Source of the DNA: Ruegeria sp. TM1040
GTDB lineage: Bacteria > Pseudomonadota > Alphaproteobacteria > Rhodobacterales > Rhodobacteraceae
Assembly (NCBI RefSeq): GCF_000014065.1
Contig: NC_008044.1
Coordinates: forward strand, 2,255,501-2,319,500
Direction of reading: 5' to 3'
DNA: 64,000 nucleotides
Shown: in pieces, positions 26,204-34,084 of the stretch
How the letters are laid out: the number at the start of each line of letters is the position of its first letter
Position numbering within the stretch: position 1 is the stretch's first letter
Made by a program: the position numbers and the translations under genes
Notes under the pieces: model-generated
Told to the model about the DNA's origin: nothing
Seen by the model: only the letters and a program-made list of their open reading frames with translations
Databases searched by the model: none

Positions 26204-27226
26204 TCAGGCAGACTTGCTGTTTTGCTCGACCAGATCCATCTCATCTTCGAGGCTGGGCGTATAGAACATATGCTGCGCTTTGCCCGCCCGTTTGGAGGCG
26301 TAGAGCGCAAGGTCGGCCTGATGCAATAGCGTCGCCGGCAGAGGCTGCGCGACATCCGTGGACAAGGTGGTGCCTGCAGAGGCGGAAATCCGGCACTCAT
26401 CCGCGCCATACATGATCGGCTCTTCAAGGCGCTCGATCAGGCGGCAGGCCAGATCATTGATCCGGTTGCGATCCATCAACCCCTCAAACACCAGCACAAA
26501 CTCGTCACCACCGATGCGCGCAACGGTGTCAGATTTGCGTGTACACTCCACCATGATGGAGGCCACCCGCTGCAACACCGCATCACCTGCGGCATGACCG
26601 TAGGTGTCATTGACAGATTTGAAGAAGTCGAGATCGACATTCATCAGGGCAAAGTCGCGCCCGCCGCTGATCAGGCGGTTCAACACATGGTCCATGGCGC
26701 GACGGTTCTTCAGCCCGGTCAACGTATCGGTAAAGGCCTGCTCCTCGGCGGCAATCTTGGCCCCCTGCAAGCGCAGGTTCAGCTGGCGCGACGCCTCCAT
26801 AGCGGCAGATTTCGCCTCCACCAGGTAAAGCATCTCGATCGTGAGATCCGTGGGCGAGAAATCCTGACTGGTCAGGTTGAAGTCGCGCACCGCATCCAGC
26901 ACCGAAATCCCGAAAGAGAGATTTATGAATGCGCCCCGCCCCTTGGGGAGCGGAACCAACACGCCCTTCATCCGGGTGTGCGGCGCGTCATGAAGCTGAA
27001 AGTGCAGTTTGCTGCCAGCGGTATTCATGAGATCAGCAACGGCTTTGACGGAGCGAGGCCGCTGCAGGTCCAGCACCTCGAGCACCGGTTTGCCCAACCA
27101 GCCATTGTCGCCCCGGATCTTGTCGAGGGTCGGACCGTGGCTCACGATCAGGCCATCCGCGTCAATGATCACATGCATTGGGCAGAGTTGGTCGGCAAGG
27201 CCGGTCAGCTGTTCGAAGGTCATCAT
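26204..27226 (-). CDS. Diguanylate cyclase with N-terminal HNOBA (H-NOX-associated) domain
   Basis: This 340-residue cytoplasmic protein has residues 10-135 resembling the haem-NO-binding-associated domain (LADQLCPMHVIIDADGLIV, FINLSFGIS, DFSPTDLTIEMLYLVE). A short helical connector (135-165) leads into a GGDEF domain with intact GGDEF at 239-243 and an intact inhibitory RxxD (RKSD, 230-233). It should make c-di-GMP and be product-inhibited. Its ATG overlaps the H-NOX-like gene stop (ATGA), so the two proteins are made together, and H-NOX proteins are known to control such partners by direct contact. It ends at its own terminator. Confidence 0.92.
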   Translation of the reverse strand: MMTFEQLTGLADQLCPMHVIIDADGLIVSHGPTLDKIRGDNGWLGKPVLEVLDLQRPRSVKAVADLMNTAGSKLHFQLHDAPHTRMKGVLVPLPKGRGAFINLSFGISVLDAVRDFNLTSQDFSPTDLTIEMLYLVEAKSAAMEASRQLNLRLQGAKIAAEEQAFTDTLTGLKNRRAMDHVLNRLISGGRDFALMNVDLDFFKSVNDTYGHAAGDAVLQRVASIMVECTRKSDTVARIGGDEFVLVFEGLMDRNRINDLACRLIERLEEPIMYGADECRISASAGTTLSTDVAQPLPATLLHQADLALYASKRAGKAQHMFYTPSLEDEMDLVEQNSKSA

Positions 27227-27810
27227 AATGTATGCGCCCCCAGTTCAAACGCGCGCCCCTCGCTGAAATCGCTTTCCACGAGGGTGATCGAAATCACGTC
27301 GGAGCCTTCCTGCTCCCCCACGAGATCAAGGATCACCAGAGCGCCGTAATCATCCGCCATCGCACGAAGAACCCCCGTCATCACCTGTGCATAGCCCGGC
27401 ACGCCCGGTTGGCACAGCAACTGGAACTGACCCGGCGCCTGTTCGATCAACTCAAGCCCAGGCAAATGCAGATCCGACACTGCAAGGCGGGCGCGATCCG
27501 GCAGGTCATCAAGCGAGTGCAGGAATTCAACGTAGTTCACGCCACCAAAGCGCAGCAGGCGCCTGAGAGCCTCGACCTGAGGGTTGGAGACCAGAAATGT
27601 CCCCACATCTTCGAGGATTTCATCAAGGGGGCGTTCGAGTTTGGCTTCGACCGCGCGCAGCATTCGAATCGATTGATCTTCAGGGTACACAAGCATGGCC
27701 TCGAACTCGGTAAACCCGAGCCCGCTTTCATCCATGATGTCTGCCCAGCGCTTGTCACCATAAGTGCTTGTGACAAAAGCCTGAACAGCCCTGTTGATCA
27801 AACCGTGCAT
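27223..27810 (-). CDS. Haem NO-binding (H-NOX) domain-like protein
   Basis: This 195-residue stand-alone H-NOX-like protein begins with MHGLINRAVQAFV, the typical family start, and has the GG...FLxSLD region at 89-101. In canonical H-NOX proteins the proximal haem His follows in LDxxH; here the aligned position is Pro104 (SLDDLP), and the nearest His is H98. I also cannot find the YxSxR haem-propionate motif. Whether haem is bound is therefore open. It is translationally coupled to the HNOBA-GGDEF gene, so it is probably the sensory partner of that cyclase. A perfect dyad lies 31 bp upstream of the start. Confidence 0.85.
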   Translation of the reverse strand: MHGLINRAVQAFVTSTYGDKRWADIMDESGLGFTEFEAMLVYPEDQSIRMLRAVEAKLERPLDEILEDVGTFLVSNPQVEALRRLLRFGGVNYVEFLHSLDDLPDRARLAVSDLHLPGLELIEQAPGQFQLLCQPGVPGYAQVMTGVLRAMADDYGALVILDLVGEQEGSDVISITLVESDFSEGRAFELGAHTL

Positions 27811-28225
27811 ACGGTTGCTTCCCTATTTCACCTCTGTTTTTTCTTAAGCAAACAAACTTAAGAAAGCCCAAAGACCTCCCCACATCGACGGGCTTGAACC
27901 GAAAAAACTCGGCGCATTGCGTCACTTTTCTCAGACCAAGCGGGACACCATGCCGGTGGCACAAGCAAAAAACCGGCAGCGGGATGTCTCCCACGGCCCA
28001 ATACCACCACCAAGACTTGTAGTTTCAACGCGCTGCGCACTGTTCAGTTACACTGCTTGCGAATTTCAAGATTCGAAAGCTCTGAACGAATTCAGCCCCT
28101 ACCCCATTCAATCGTATCTGCGCCTATCATACCGTAAGCACCATGGAGGCTCCAACCCCATAGTGCCCGCTCCCCTTGTGGAAGCGCGTAAAATTGCTTG
28201 CGCCGCGTCAATTGAGTAACAATGG
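27811..28225. other. Intergenic region upstream of the H-NOX-like gene
   Basis: This 415-bp region contains the H-NOX/GGDEF promoter side with a perfect dyad at 27841-27864, and the 3' end of the MttB-like transcription unit at its other end. The middle part has no gene, RNA or repeat that I can recognise. Confidence 0.5.
27841..27864. promoter_or_regulatory. Perfect dyad upstream of the H-NOX/GGDEF operon
   Basis: TTCTTAAG-N8-CTTAAGAA, 31 bp before the H-NOX-like ATG. Neither flank gives a minus-strand T run, so it is more likely a protein-binding site or 5' leader hairpin than a terminator. The cognate regulator is unknown. Confidence 0.55.
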
Positions 28226-29785
28226 TTAAAAATCTGTGGGGGCTCCGCCTTCTTCCTTCCGGCGGGCGACGAAGGCCTGCAGCTCTTCGCGAATGCCCTC
28301 ATCAAGCGTCGGAGCCTCGAATTCGTTGATGATCTGCTTGAAGAGACCGTTTGCTCGCTGCGCGGTCCAGGTTCCGCCCGCGGCCTCCCAAGCCTCATAA
28401 TTGTGCCAGTCGCTCAGGAACGGCTGATAAAAGGCTGTCGCATAACGATCCTGCGTGTGCTGGATGCCGAAGAAATGTCCATCATTTCCGACCTCCCGGA
28501 TCGCATCGAGCGCGATTTCCTCGGGGCCGGTGGCATTGATGACCGGGTCCATGTAGCGCTGGATCATCTGCAAGACCTCGCAATCCATGATGAATTTCTC
28601 TGGAGAGGCGATCAGCCCGCCTTCGAGCCAGCCCGCAGCGTGGTAGACCATATTCGTGCCCGACTGCACCGCTGCCCAGAGCGAGTTCGACGTCTCCCAC
28701 ATGGCTTGCCCATCCGGCACATTGGCCGCGCAAACGCCGGAGGACCGCATCGGCAATCCGTAAAATCGTGCCATCTGCCCGGTCATTTGAGTCGCGCGCA
28801 TATATTCAGGAGTTCCAAATGCAGGTGCTCCGGACTTCATGTCGACATTGGAGGTAAACGTTCCGATCGCGCAGGGCGTGCCGGGGCGGACATATTGGAA
28901 CAGGGCAATGGCGCAGAGCGCCTCTGCCAGCGACTGCGCCACGGCCCCCGCCATGGTGACCGGAGCCATCGCGCCTGCCAGCGTGAACGGTGACACGATC
29001 ACGGGTTGGCCCCGCCGCACCAGCCTCAGCGCACCATCAATCATCGGCTCGTCATGCTTCAAGGGCGAGGTGGAGTTGATGTTGGTGTACATGTGCGGTT
29101 GGGAGTCGAATTCCTCATGGCTCAGACCACCCGCGATGCGCACCATCTCCATCACGTCCTCGACCCGCTCTTTGCCGAGCGAATAGGCATGCATCACCTT
29201 GTCGGTGAGCGTGAGCTTGTCATAAAGCACATCGAGGTGACGGATCGAGGCATGGAGATCGACAGGCTCCACCGGATAGCCCCCCGCAAAATGGATGCAG
29301 TTGAAATACTGCGTCAATTTCAGCAGGTTCTGGCAGTGTTCACGGGTGCCGGGGACCTTCTTGTTCAGGTCCATATCCCAATAGTTCGGCGGCGAGGACA
29401 CATTGCCAAAGACGATCGAATTGCCGCCGATGCGAATGGCGCGCTCTGGGTTGCGCGGCGTAAGGGTGAACTCCGAGGGGACCTTGCCCACCATCTCCAT
29501 CACAAACTCGCGGTCCATGCGCACCAAAGCGCCATCCACCTTGAGCCCCGCCTCCTTGAAGATCTCAAGCGCTTCGTCGTTCAGGAACTCGACGCCGATC
29601 TCCTCGAGAATGCGCATCGCGCCATCATGGATTGCGGCAATACCCTCTGCGGTGAGCGGCTCGACCGGGCGGTCAATATTGACCGGAGGCTTCCATGGCA
29701 TCTGCTCCAAAGTGGCGGCTCCCCGACGGGCGGCTGCACCGGCCCGGCCTCCTCCCCGGCGTCGGCGCGCTTGTGTCTGCGACAT
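28226..29785 (-). CDS. Trimethylamine methyltransferase (MttB) family protein, non-pyrrolysine
   Basis: A 519-residue TIM-barrel corrinoid methyltransferase homologue. MttB superfamily stretches are visible throughout (GAMRILEEIGVEFLNDEAL, VIVSPFTLAGAMAPVTMAGA, AAGWLEGGLIASPEKFIMD). The frame is continuous with no internal amber codon, so it lacks the pyrrolysine of true trimethylamine enzymes; such members include glycine betaine, proline betaine and carnitine methyltransferases. The start at 29785 has AGGAGAGGG upstream. No corrinoid protein gene is adjacent. Glycine betaine is an attractive substrate given the carnitine cluster in this window, but this is inference. Confidence 0.87.
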   Translation of the reverse strand: MSQTQARRRRGGGRAGAAARRGAATLEQMPWKPPVNIDRPVEPLTAEGIAAIHDGAMRILEEIGVEFLNDEALEIFKEAGLKVDGALVRMDREFVMEMVGKVPSEFTLTPRNPERAIRIGGNSIVFGNVSSPPNYWDMDLNKKVPGTREHCQNLLKLTQYFNCIHFAGGYPVEPVDLHASIRHLDVLYDKLTLTDKVMHAYSLGKERVEDVMEMVRIAGGLSHEEFDSQPHMYTNINSTSPLKHDEPMIDGALRLVRRGQPVIVSPFTLAGAMAPVTMAGAVAQSLAEALCAIALFQYVRPGTPCAIGTFTSNVDMKSGAPAFGTPEYMRATQMTGQMARFYGLPMRSSGVCAANVPDGQAMWETSNSLWAAVQSGTNMVYHAAGWLEGGLIASPEKFIMDCEVLQMIQRYMDPVINATGPEEIALDAIREVGNDGHFFGIQHTQDRYATAFYQPFLSDWHNYEAWEAAGGTWTAQRANGLFKQIINEFEAPTLDEGIREELQAFVARRKEEGGAPTDF

Positions 29786-29914
29786 GGGATTCCCTCTCCT
29801 GCGACGGATTTTTACCCGTCCAGATTGGGCCGGATGACACCAGACACACCTGTCCAATACCGACACCTCATGTCGCATTTGCCCTTCGTGATGCCGCCGG
29901 AGTGCGTTCCAGTC

Positions 29915-30607
29915 TCAGGCCTGCGCAAGCCAGTCCGGGATATGACCGATATTGGGCAGCACGACATCGGCCAAATCGGCCAGATCCTCGGCGCGAGCCA
30001 AACCGGTCAGAACGCCAATGGTGCGCATCCCCGCTGCACGCCCCGCAATCAGATCGTGGCGACTGTCGCCGACCATCGCAGTTGCGCCGGGGGCGACACC
30101 CACATGGCTACAAAAGGCCAGGAGCGGGTCGGGGTCGGGTTTGGAGCCAAATCCGCTGTCAGCCCCGATCACCATGTCAAATTGGTCATAGACGCCAGAA
30201 CGGGTCAGATGCCGTTGCGCCGAATGCGCGCCGTCATTGGTCATCACGCCCAACTTCAGGCCAGACGCGCGCAAGTCCGACAGAAACGGCGCGAGCGGTA
30301 CCGCCTGTGCCAATTCGGCCTCACCCGCAGTGCGGATCAGGTATTGCTCAAGATCAGTCTCACTCATCTGCGGCACATGCGGCGACAACACCTCGGCCAC
30401 CTCGTCATTGGTGCCTGCGATCACCAGGCTGTCGGGATGAAAGGCGCGTTCGGTCAAATCGTAGCGCACCGCCTCGGCCATCGCGCCCAGACGCCCTGTG
30501 TCCTCACCGGCCAACTCCGTGAGCATCCCCAGCGCCCAGCCATTCCAGGTCTGGGCAAAGTCAAAAAGCGTGCCGTCCTTGTCGAAAAGAAGCGCAGAGA
30601 GAGTCAT
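29915..30607 (-). CDS. HAD family hydrolase (phosphoglycolate phosphatase-like)
   Basis: A 230-residue HAD-superfamily phosphatase. Motif I is DKDGTL (9-14) with nucleophile and acid Asp, motif II is TND in KLGVMTNDG, a motif III Lys lies in GSKPDPDP, and motif IV is GDSRHD near 195. The helical cap between motifs I and II is of the Gph/PGP type. Substrates of such enzymes range from phosphoglycolate to nucleotides and sugar phosphates, so the assignment stays general. It lies upstream of the MttB-like gene on the same strand and could be co-transcribed. Confidence 0.88.
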   Translation of the reverse strand: MTLSALLFDKDGTLFDFAQTWNGWALGMLTELAGEDTGRLGAMAEAVRYDLTERAFHPDSLVIAGTNDEVAEVLSPHVPQMSETDLEQYLIRTAGEAELAQAVPLAPFLSDLRASGLKLGVMTNDGAHSAQRHLTRSGVYDQFDMVIGADSGFGSKPDPDPLLAFCSHVGVAPGATAMVGDSRHDLIAGRAAGMRTIGVLTGLARAEDLADLADVVLPNIGHIPDWLAQA

Positions 30608-30643
30608 GAGAAGTCCTTGGGAAAATCCGTTTGGCAGCGTGTA

Positions 30644-30928
30644 TCACGTCCAGTGCACCTGTTCACCCCCGGGCAGCGTCGCGCGGGCTTCCACAAGCGA
30701 CGGATATGGCACGCCCTCATGGTCACAAAACGCCATCACCCAGGAATCGTCCATCAGCAGAAAGTCCAGCACTGCGCCCAGAAACTCCGGGTCGTTCACG
30801 CGGTCGCGCAAATCACTGAGCGAGGCTCCGCTGGACCCCAGAAAGATTGGCAAGAGCTCTTCGTTCCCGGCCAGCCAAGTGAGCGCCTTTAGGCCCAGAA
30901 CTTCGGCGCGATCGGCGGAAAATGGCAT
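30644..30928 (-). CDS. DUF3572 domain-containing protein
   Basis: This 94-residue protein matches the DUF3572 family by ALTWLAGNEELLPIFLGSSG and VLDFLLMDDSWVMAFCD. It is small, helical and cytoplasmic, with unknown function. In Rhodobacteraceae it is often found divergent from a PleD-like response regulator, as here. GGAGGCC precedes the ATG. Confidence 0.85.
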   Translation of the reverse strand: MPFSADRAEVLGLKALTWLAGNEELLPIFLGSSGASLSDLRDRVNDPEFLGAVLDFLLMDDSWVMAFCDHEGVPYPSLVEARATLPGGEQVHWT

Positions 30929-31044
30929 AACGGCCTCCTTGTCGACATTTTTAAGTCAATTTGCACTACCCCCGAAAGGGTTTGTTAACCAGTCTCAACA
31001 ACACTCAAACACAAGCAAAAGCCGGGAATGAAGGTGTTTTCAAC

Positions 31045-32448
31045 GTGCAAGGCACGATCCTAGTCATAGATGGGGTATCCACCAATCGCATCATCTTGAA
31101 GGTGCAACTGACAGCAGCCTGTTTCCAGGTGCTGCAGGCCGACAGCCTGTCGGCCGCGATGGCCCTGATGAAAGACAACCGCCCGGATCTCGTCCTCACT
31201 GCAATGACCCTGCCGGACGGCGATGCCGCGGATGTCAAACGCGCCCTGGACCGGGTGCGCCATGGCGTTGGGGTGCCGGTGATTGCGCTCTGCCCGCAAA
31301 ACGATCGCGGCACCCGCATCATGGCGCTGTCGGCGGGGATCGACGAGGTGCTGCCGCTTCCGGTGGACGACATGATCCTGCAGGCGCGCATCCGCAGCCT
31401 GTTGCGCATGCGCATGCAAGACGACGAACTGCACCTGCGCGAAGAGGGCGTTGCCGCCTTCTCCGTACCGCTGAAGGACACCACCGCCGTGCAGATCACA
31501 CAATCGGATGCGACTGTCGCATTGGTTTGTCATGATCTGCAGACGGCGCAAAAGTGGAAATCCCGCCTCAGCGCCAGCGTGGACTTCCGTCTGAAAGCTT
31601 ACAATGTCGACGCGATCCAGGATCTGATGCGCACGCCGGTGCCGGATGTGATCGTGATCGAGCTTAACGAACACTCGGCTGGCATGGCGCTACGTCTGTT
31701 GGCGGATCTGCGTGCCCGGATCAGCACCCGCGACAGTGTGGTGATCGCGGTGCCGAACCCCGCCGATGCCAGCATCGCGGCAGAGGCGCTGGACCGGGGT
31801 GCGCATGACGTCTTGCACTGCGGCTTTCAGGTGGATGAACTGGCCCTACGGATCACCGCGCAGCTTGCACATCAGCAGCGCGCCGAAATGATCCGCAACA
31901 CCCTGCGTGATGGCTATCGTGCGGCGATGCGTGATCCGATGACCGGGCTCTACAATCGCCGCTACGCACGCCCGTTCCTCGAACAGGTGACCCAAGACGC
32001 CCAATCTGCGGGATCAAATTTCGCCGTGATGGTTGCGGATCTGGACCATTTCAAGCGCATCAACGATGCCTATGGCCACCCGGTGGGCGATGCGGTGCTG
32101 ATCGAAGCCGCGCGTCGCCTTCAAGCGGAGTTGCGTGGTTGCGACCTGCTGGCGCGGATCGGTGGGGAGGAGTTCATGCTGGTGCTGCCGGATCTGCACC
32201 CCGACGAGGCAAGCACCGTGGCCAACCGACTGTGCCGCGCGATCAGCGGCAGCCCCTTTGTGGTCAAAGGCTGCGCTCAGCCTCTCGAGGTTACAATCAG
32301 CGTCGGCGCCGTCGTCGCGCAGCATGGCACGCAGCCGTTGAGCGCCGATGATCTCTTTGTGGCGGCGGACCGCACGCTCTATGAGGCCAAGCACGCGGGC
32401 CGTAACCAGGCCGCGATCAAGGGGCTCACACAGAGCGCCGCCGCCTGA
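31045..32448 (+). CDS. PleD-like diguanylate cyclase with two degenerate receiver domains
   Basis: This 467-residue protein has REC-REC-GGDEF order. The start is a GTG (MQGTILVIDG) with AAGG upstream; the longer frame to 30961 is unlikely. In the first receiver the expected phospho-Asp aligns with Ala53 (DLVLTAMTLP) and the acidic pair is reduced to ID; the second receiver (from VALVCHDLQ) also lacks a convincing acceptor. The GGDEF domain is intact as GGEEF with an RxxD inhibitory site (RGCD) upstream, so it should make c-di-GMP independently of classical phosphorylation. Divergent from DUF3572. Confidence 0.9.
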   Translation: MQGTILVIDGVSTNRIILKVQLTAACFQVLQADSLSAAMALMKDNRPDLVLTAMTLPDGDAADVKRALDRVRHGVGVPVIALCPQNDRGTRIMALSAGIDEVLPLPVDDMILQARIRSLLRMRMQDDELHLREEGVAAFSVPLKDTTAVQITQSDATVALVCHDLQTAQKWKSRLSASVDFRLKAYNVDAIQDLMRTPVPDVIVIELNEHSAGMALRLLADLRARISTRDSVVIAVPNPADASIAAEALDRGAHDVLHCGFQVDELALRITAQLAHQQRAEMIRNTLRDGYRAAMRDPMTGLYNRRYARPFLEQVTQDAQSAGSNFAVMVADLDHFKRINDAYGHPVGDAVLIEAARRLQAELRGCDLLARIGGEEFMLVLPDLHPDEASTVANRLCRAISGSPFVVKGCAQPLEVTISVGAVVAQHGTQPLSADDLFVAADRTLYEAKHAGRNQAAIKGLTQSAAA

Positions 32449-32493
32449 TCCCTCTGCATCCATAAGATCTGCAGATCACGCGTCCTTCCGGGA

Positions 32494-33003
32494 TTATGGA
32501 CGATCTTCGCGTGGCTTGCGAAACCGTGCAATGTGGTCCCTTACCTTTTCGGCAAAACCTGCACGCTCTGCGGGCGTCATCTTCTGCAGCTCTGCAATCC
32601 AGACCTCATGCATGGAACTGCGGAAGGCCTGCGCGGACTGGCTCTGGGCGTCGATCTCGGCGCGCAGGCGATCGGCATCAAGCGGGTCCTGCTGGATCAC
32701 CTCCAGCAGCACATTGAGTTCGGCCAGCCGCCGCTCGACAATGTCGCCGTGCTTGCCACTTGCGAGCCTGCGCAATGCGCGCCGCTCCGCATCATCAAAG
32801 GAGCGATACATCACCGCCCCGATTGCATCTGCCGCCGCAGGAGGTGGAGCCTTGTGGCGATGCGGACCGGGACGACCCTCGCGCAGCGCGGCACCCACCA
32901 TGATCCCCACCACCGCGAGATTGCCCGCAAGCGACAGCGCAAACACGGCCTTCAGCCAGCGTGGCATCCGCGAAATCCCCTTGGGTTCAGCTGTATGTAT
33001 CAT
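32494..33003 (-). CDS. Periplasmic heavy-metal sensor (ZraP/CpxP-like) protein
   Basis: This 169-residue protein has one N-terminal membrane segment (about 17-38) and a periplasmic helical domain with an early His/Pro patch (GPHRHKAPPP) and the LxxMTPAERAGFAEKVRDH end typical of ZraP/CpxP-like proteins. These bind metals or misfolded proteins and feed back on envelope stress regulators. It overlaps the upstream putative anti-sigma gene by four bases and ends the sigma-factor operon, so it probably modulates that system. Confidence 0.75.
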   Translation of the reverse strand: MIHTAEPKGISRMPRWLKAVFALSLAGNLAVVGIMVGAALREGRPGPHRHKAPPPAAADAIGAVMYRSFDDAERRALRRLASGKHGDIVERRLAELNVLLEVIQQDPLDADRLRAEIDAQSQSAQAFRSSMHEVWIAELQKMTPAERAGFAEKVRDHIARFRKPREDRP

Positions 33004-33395
33004 TGCAAATCCTCAGCCAGCACCGTGGCCAGATCAAAAGTTTCATAGGCCGCATAGTCTGTTGTCTCACTGCCTGTGCGGGCCAGCGTCTGCAAGCCCG
33101 GCGTTTCCAGCATCAGGTCCGGTGCATTGATCCCGACCCAGAGCCCGACGCAACTCGCGGCCACCAGCCCCCCCAGCGACGGCCAGCCCCCCAGCGCTGC
33201 AATCAGAACCTCAATCGGGCCACGCCGAGGAGGCTCTGTCGCGGTGCTGCTGAGGTGCCCCGCCTGCGCGTCGGCTGCATCGGCGAGGATGGACTCCATC
33301 AGGGAGGCGGGCACCTCGGGACGGGTCGCGCGCGCCTCGGCAAAGAGTGCGTCGAGATCGTCAATTTCGGTCTGGCTATTTAGCTTGTTACCCAT
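33000..33395 (-). CDS. Putative anti-sigma factor (single membrane segment)
   Basis: This 131-residue protein has a soluble N terminus with a DDLDALFAEARATRPEVPASLM stretch, one membrane segment (about 75-92: GGLVAASCVGLWVGI) and a short outer domain. I do not recognise a zinc anti-sigma motif. The call rests on position: its start overlaps the ECF-type sigma factor stop by eight bases and its stop overlaps the ZraP-like gene, the usual arrangement for a membrane anti-sigma factor. It could be another regulatory membrane protein. Confidence 0.6.
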   Translation of the reverse strand: MGNKLNSQTEIDDLDALFAEARATRPEVPASLMESILADAADAQAGHLSSTATEPPRRGPIEVLIAALGGWPSLGGLVAASCVGLWVGINAPDLMLETPGLQTLARTGSETTDYAAYETFDLATVLAEDLQ

Positions 33396-34014
33396 CTTGA
33401 TACCCCAATTCCTCGCGCCGACCCGCCAATGCTGCGGCCAAAGCGCGTTTGCCCCGTGCGGTCAGGCTTTCCACGGCCTCCACGCTGATCTCCATGACCC
33501 CGGCGATTTCCGGGTTCGTCAGTTCCTCTATGTGGCGCAGCACCACGGCCTGACGTTGCCGCTCGGGCAAGGTCATCAGCGCATCTTGCAGCGCGTCCCG
33601 GCGCGCCCCCTCCTGAAGAGCCTCCGCCGCCCCGGCCGCAGGGTCAGGAGGTTCCGGGATCGCGTCCAGATCCACATGCCCGCCACGAACCCGGCGTTTG
33701 TGGTCGATGCAAAGATTCATCCCCACACGATAGAGCCAAGTAGAGACGCGGGCCTCGCCATTTCGCCAGTCGGGCGCGATTTTCCACAGCCTGAGCATCG
33801 CTTCCTGGGTCACGTCTTCGGCCTCTGCGCGATTGCCCAATACCCGTGTCGCCAGTGACAGCACCCGCGGCGCAAGCCTCCGGGTCAGCTCTGTCGCCGC
33901 CGAAGGATCGCCATTGCCGAAGCGGATCAGCAAGGCTTCGTCGCTGAGCGCGGGCTCCACAAAGGTGGCCCGCGTCGCGCCATGCGCACGATCAACGCCC
34001 GTCTCGGCGGTCAT
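33388..34014 (-). CDS. ECF-type RNA polymerase sigma factor
   Basis: A sigma-70 family factor of 208 residues with region 2 (AEDVTQEAMLRLWKIAP, then STWLYRVGMNLCID) and region 4 (LPERQRQAVVLRHIEELTNPEIAGVMEIS, ending VESLTARGKRAL). The start was set at 34014 because GGAG lies five bases before it; an ATG at 34059 and the longer frame lack an RBS. That GGAG is in the 3' arm of a perfect 7-bp hairpin (34020-34037). It follows the EF-hand gene and precedes the putative anti-sigma gene, suggesting an envelope- or cation-responsive system. Confidence 0.87.
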   Translation of the reverse strand: MTAETGVDRAHGATRATFVEPALSDEALLIRFGNGDPSAATELTRRLAPRVLSLATRVLGNRAEAEDVTQEAMLRLWKIAPDWRNGEARVSTWLYRVGMNLCIDHKRRVRGGHVDLDAIPEPPDPAAGAAEALQEGARRDALQDALMTLPERQRQAVVLRHIEELTNPEIAGVMEISVEAVESLTARGKRALAAALAGRREELGYQDG

Positions 34015-34019
34015 CGGTG

Positions 34020-34037
34020 CTCCGCTCGCAAGCGGAG
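34020..34037 (-). promoter_or_regulatory. Hairpin masking the sigma factor ribosome binding site
   Basis: On the minus strand CTCCGCT-TGCG-AGCGGAG forms a 7-bp stem whose last four bases, GGAG, are the Shine-Dalgarno of the sigma gene (spacer five bases). Formation of this stem would block translation, so it may be a translational switch in the EF-hand/sigma mRNA. Inferred. Confidence 0.5.
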
Positions 34038-34084
34038 ACACCGGTTTTTTGGCACCCATATGCACTGTGTCGTTTGGATCAGGT

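Noticed and set aside
28226-29785. A pyrrolysine-containing trimethylamine methyltransferase
   Set aside because: The coding frame has no internal TAG and no pyl genes are seen, so it is a non-pyrrolysine family member.
29006-30892. A 628-residue plus-strand open frame
   Set aside because: Antisense to the MttB-like and HAD genes, whose motifs are clear on the minus strand.
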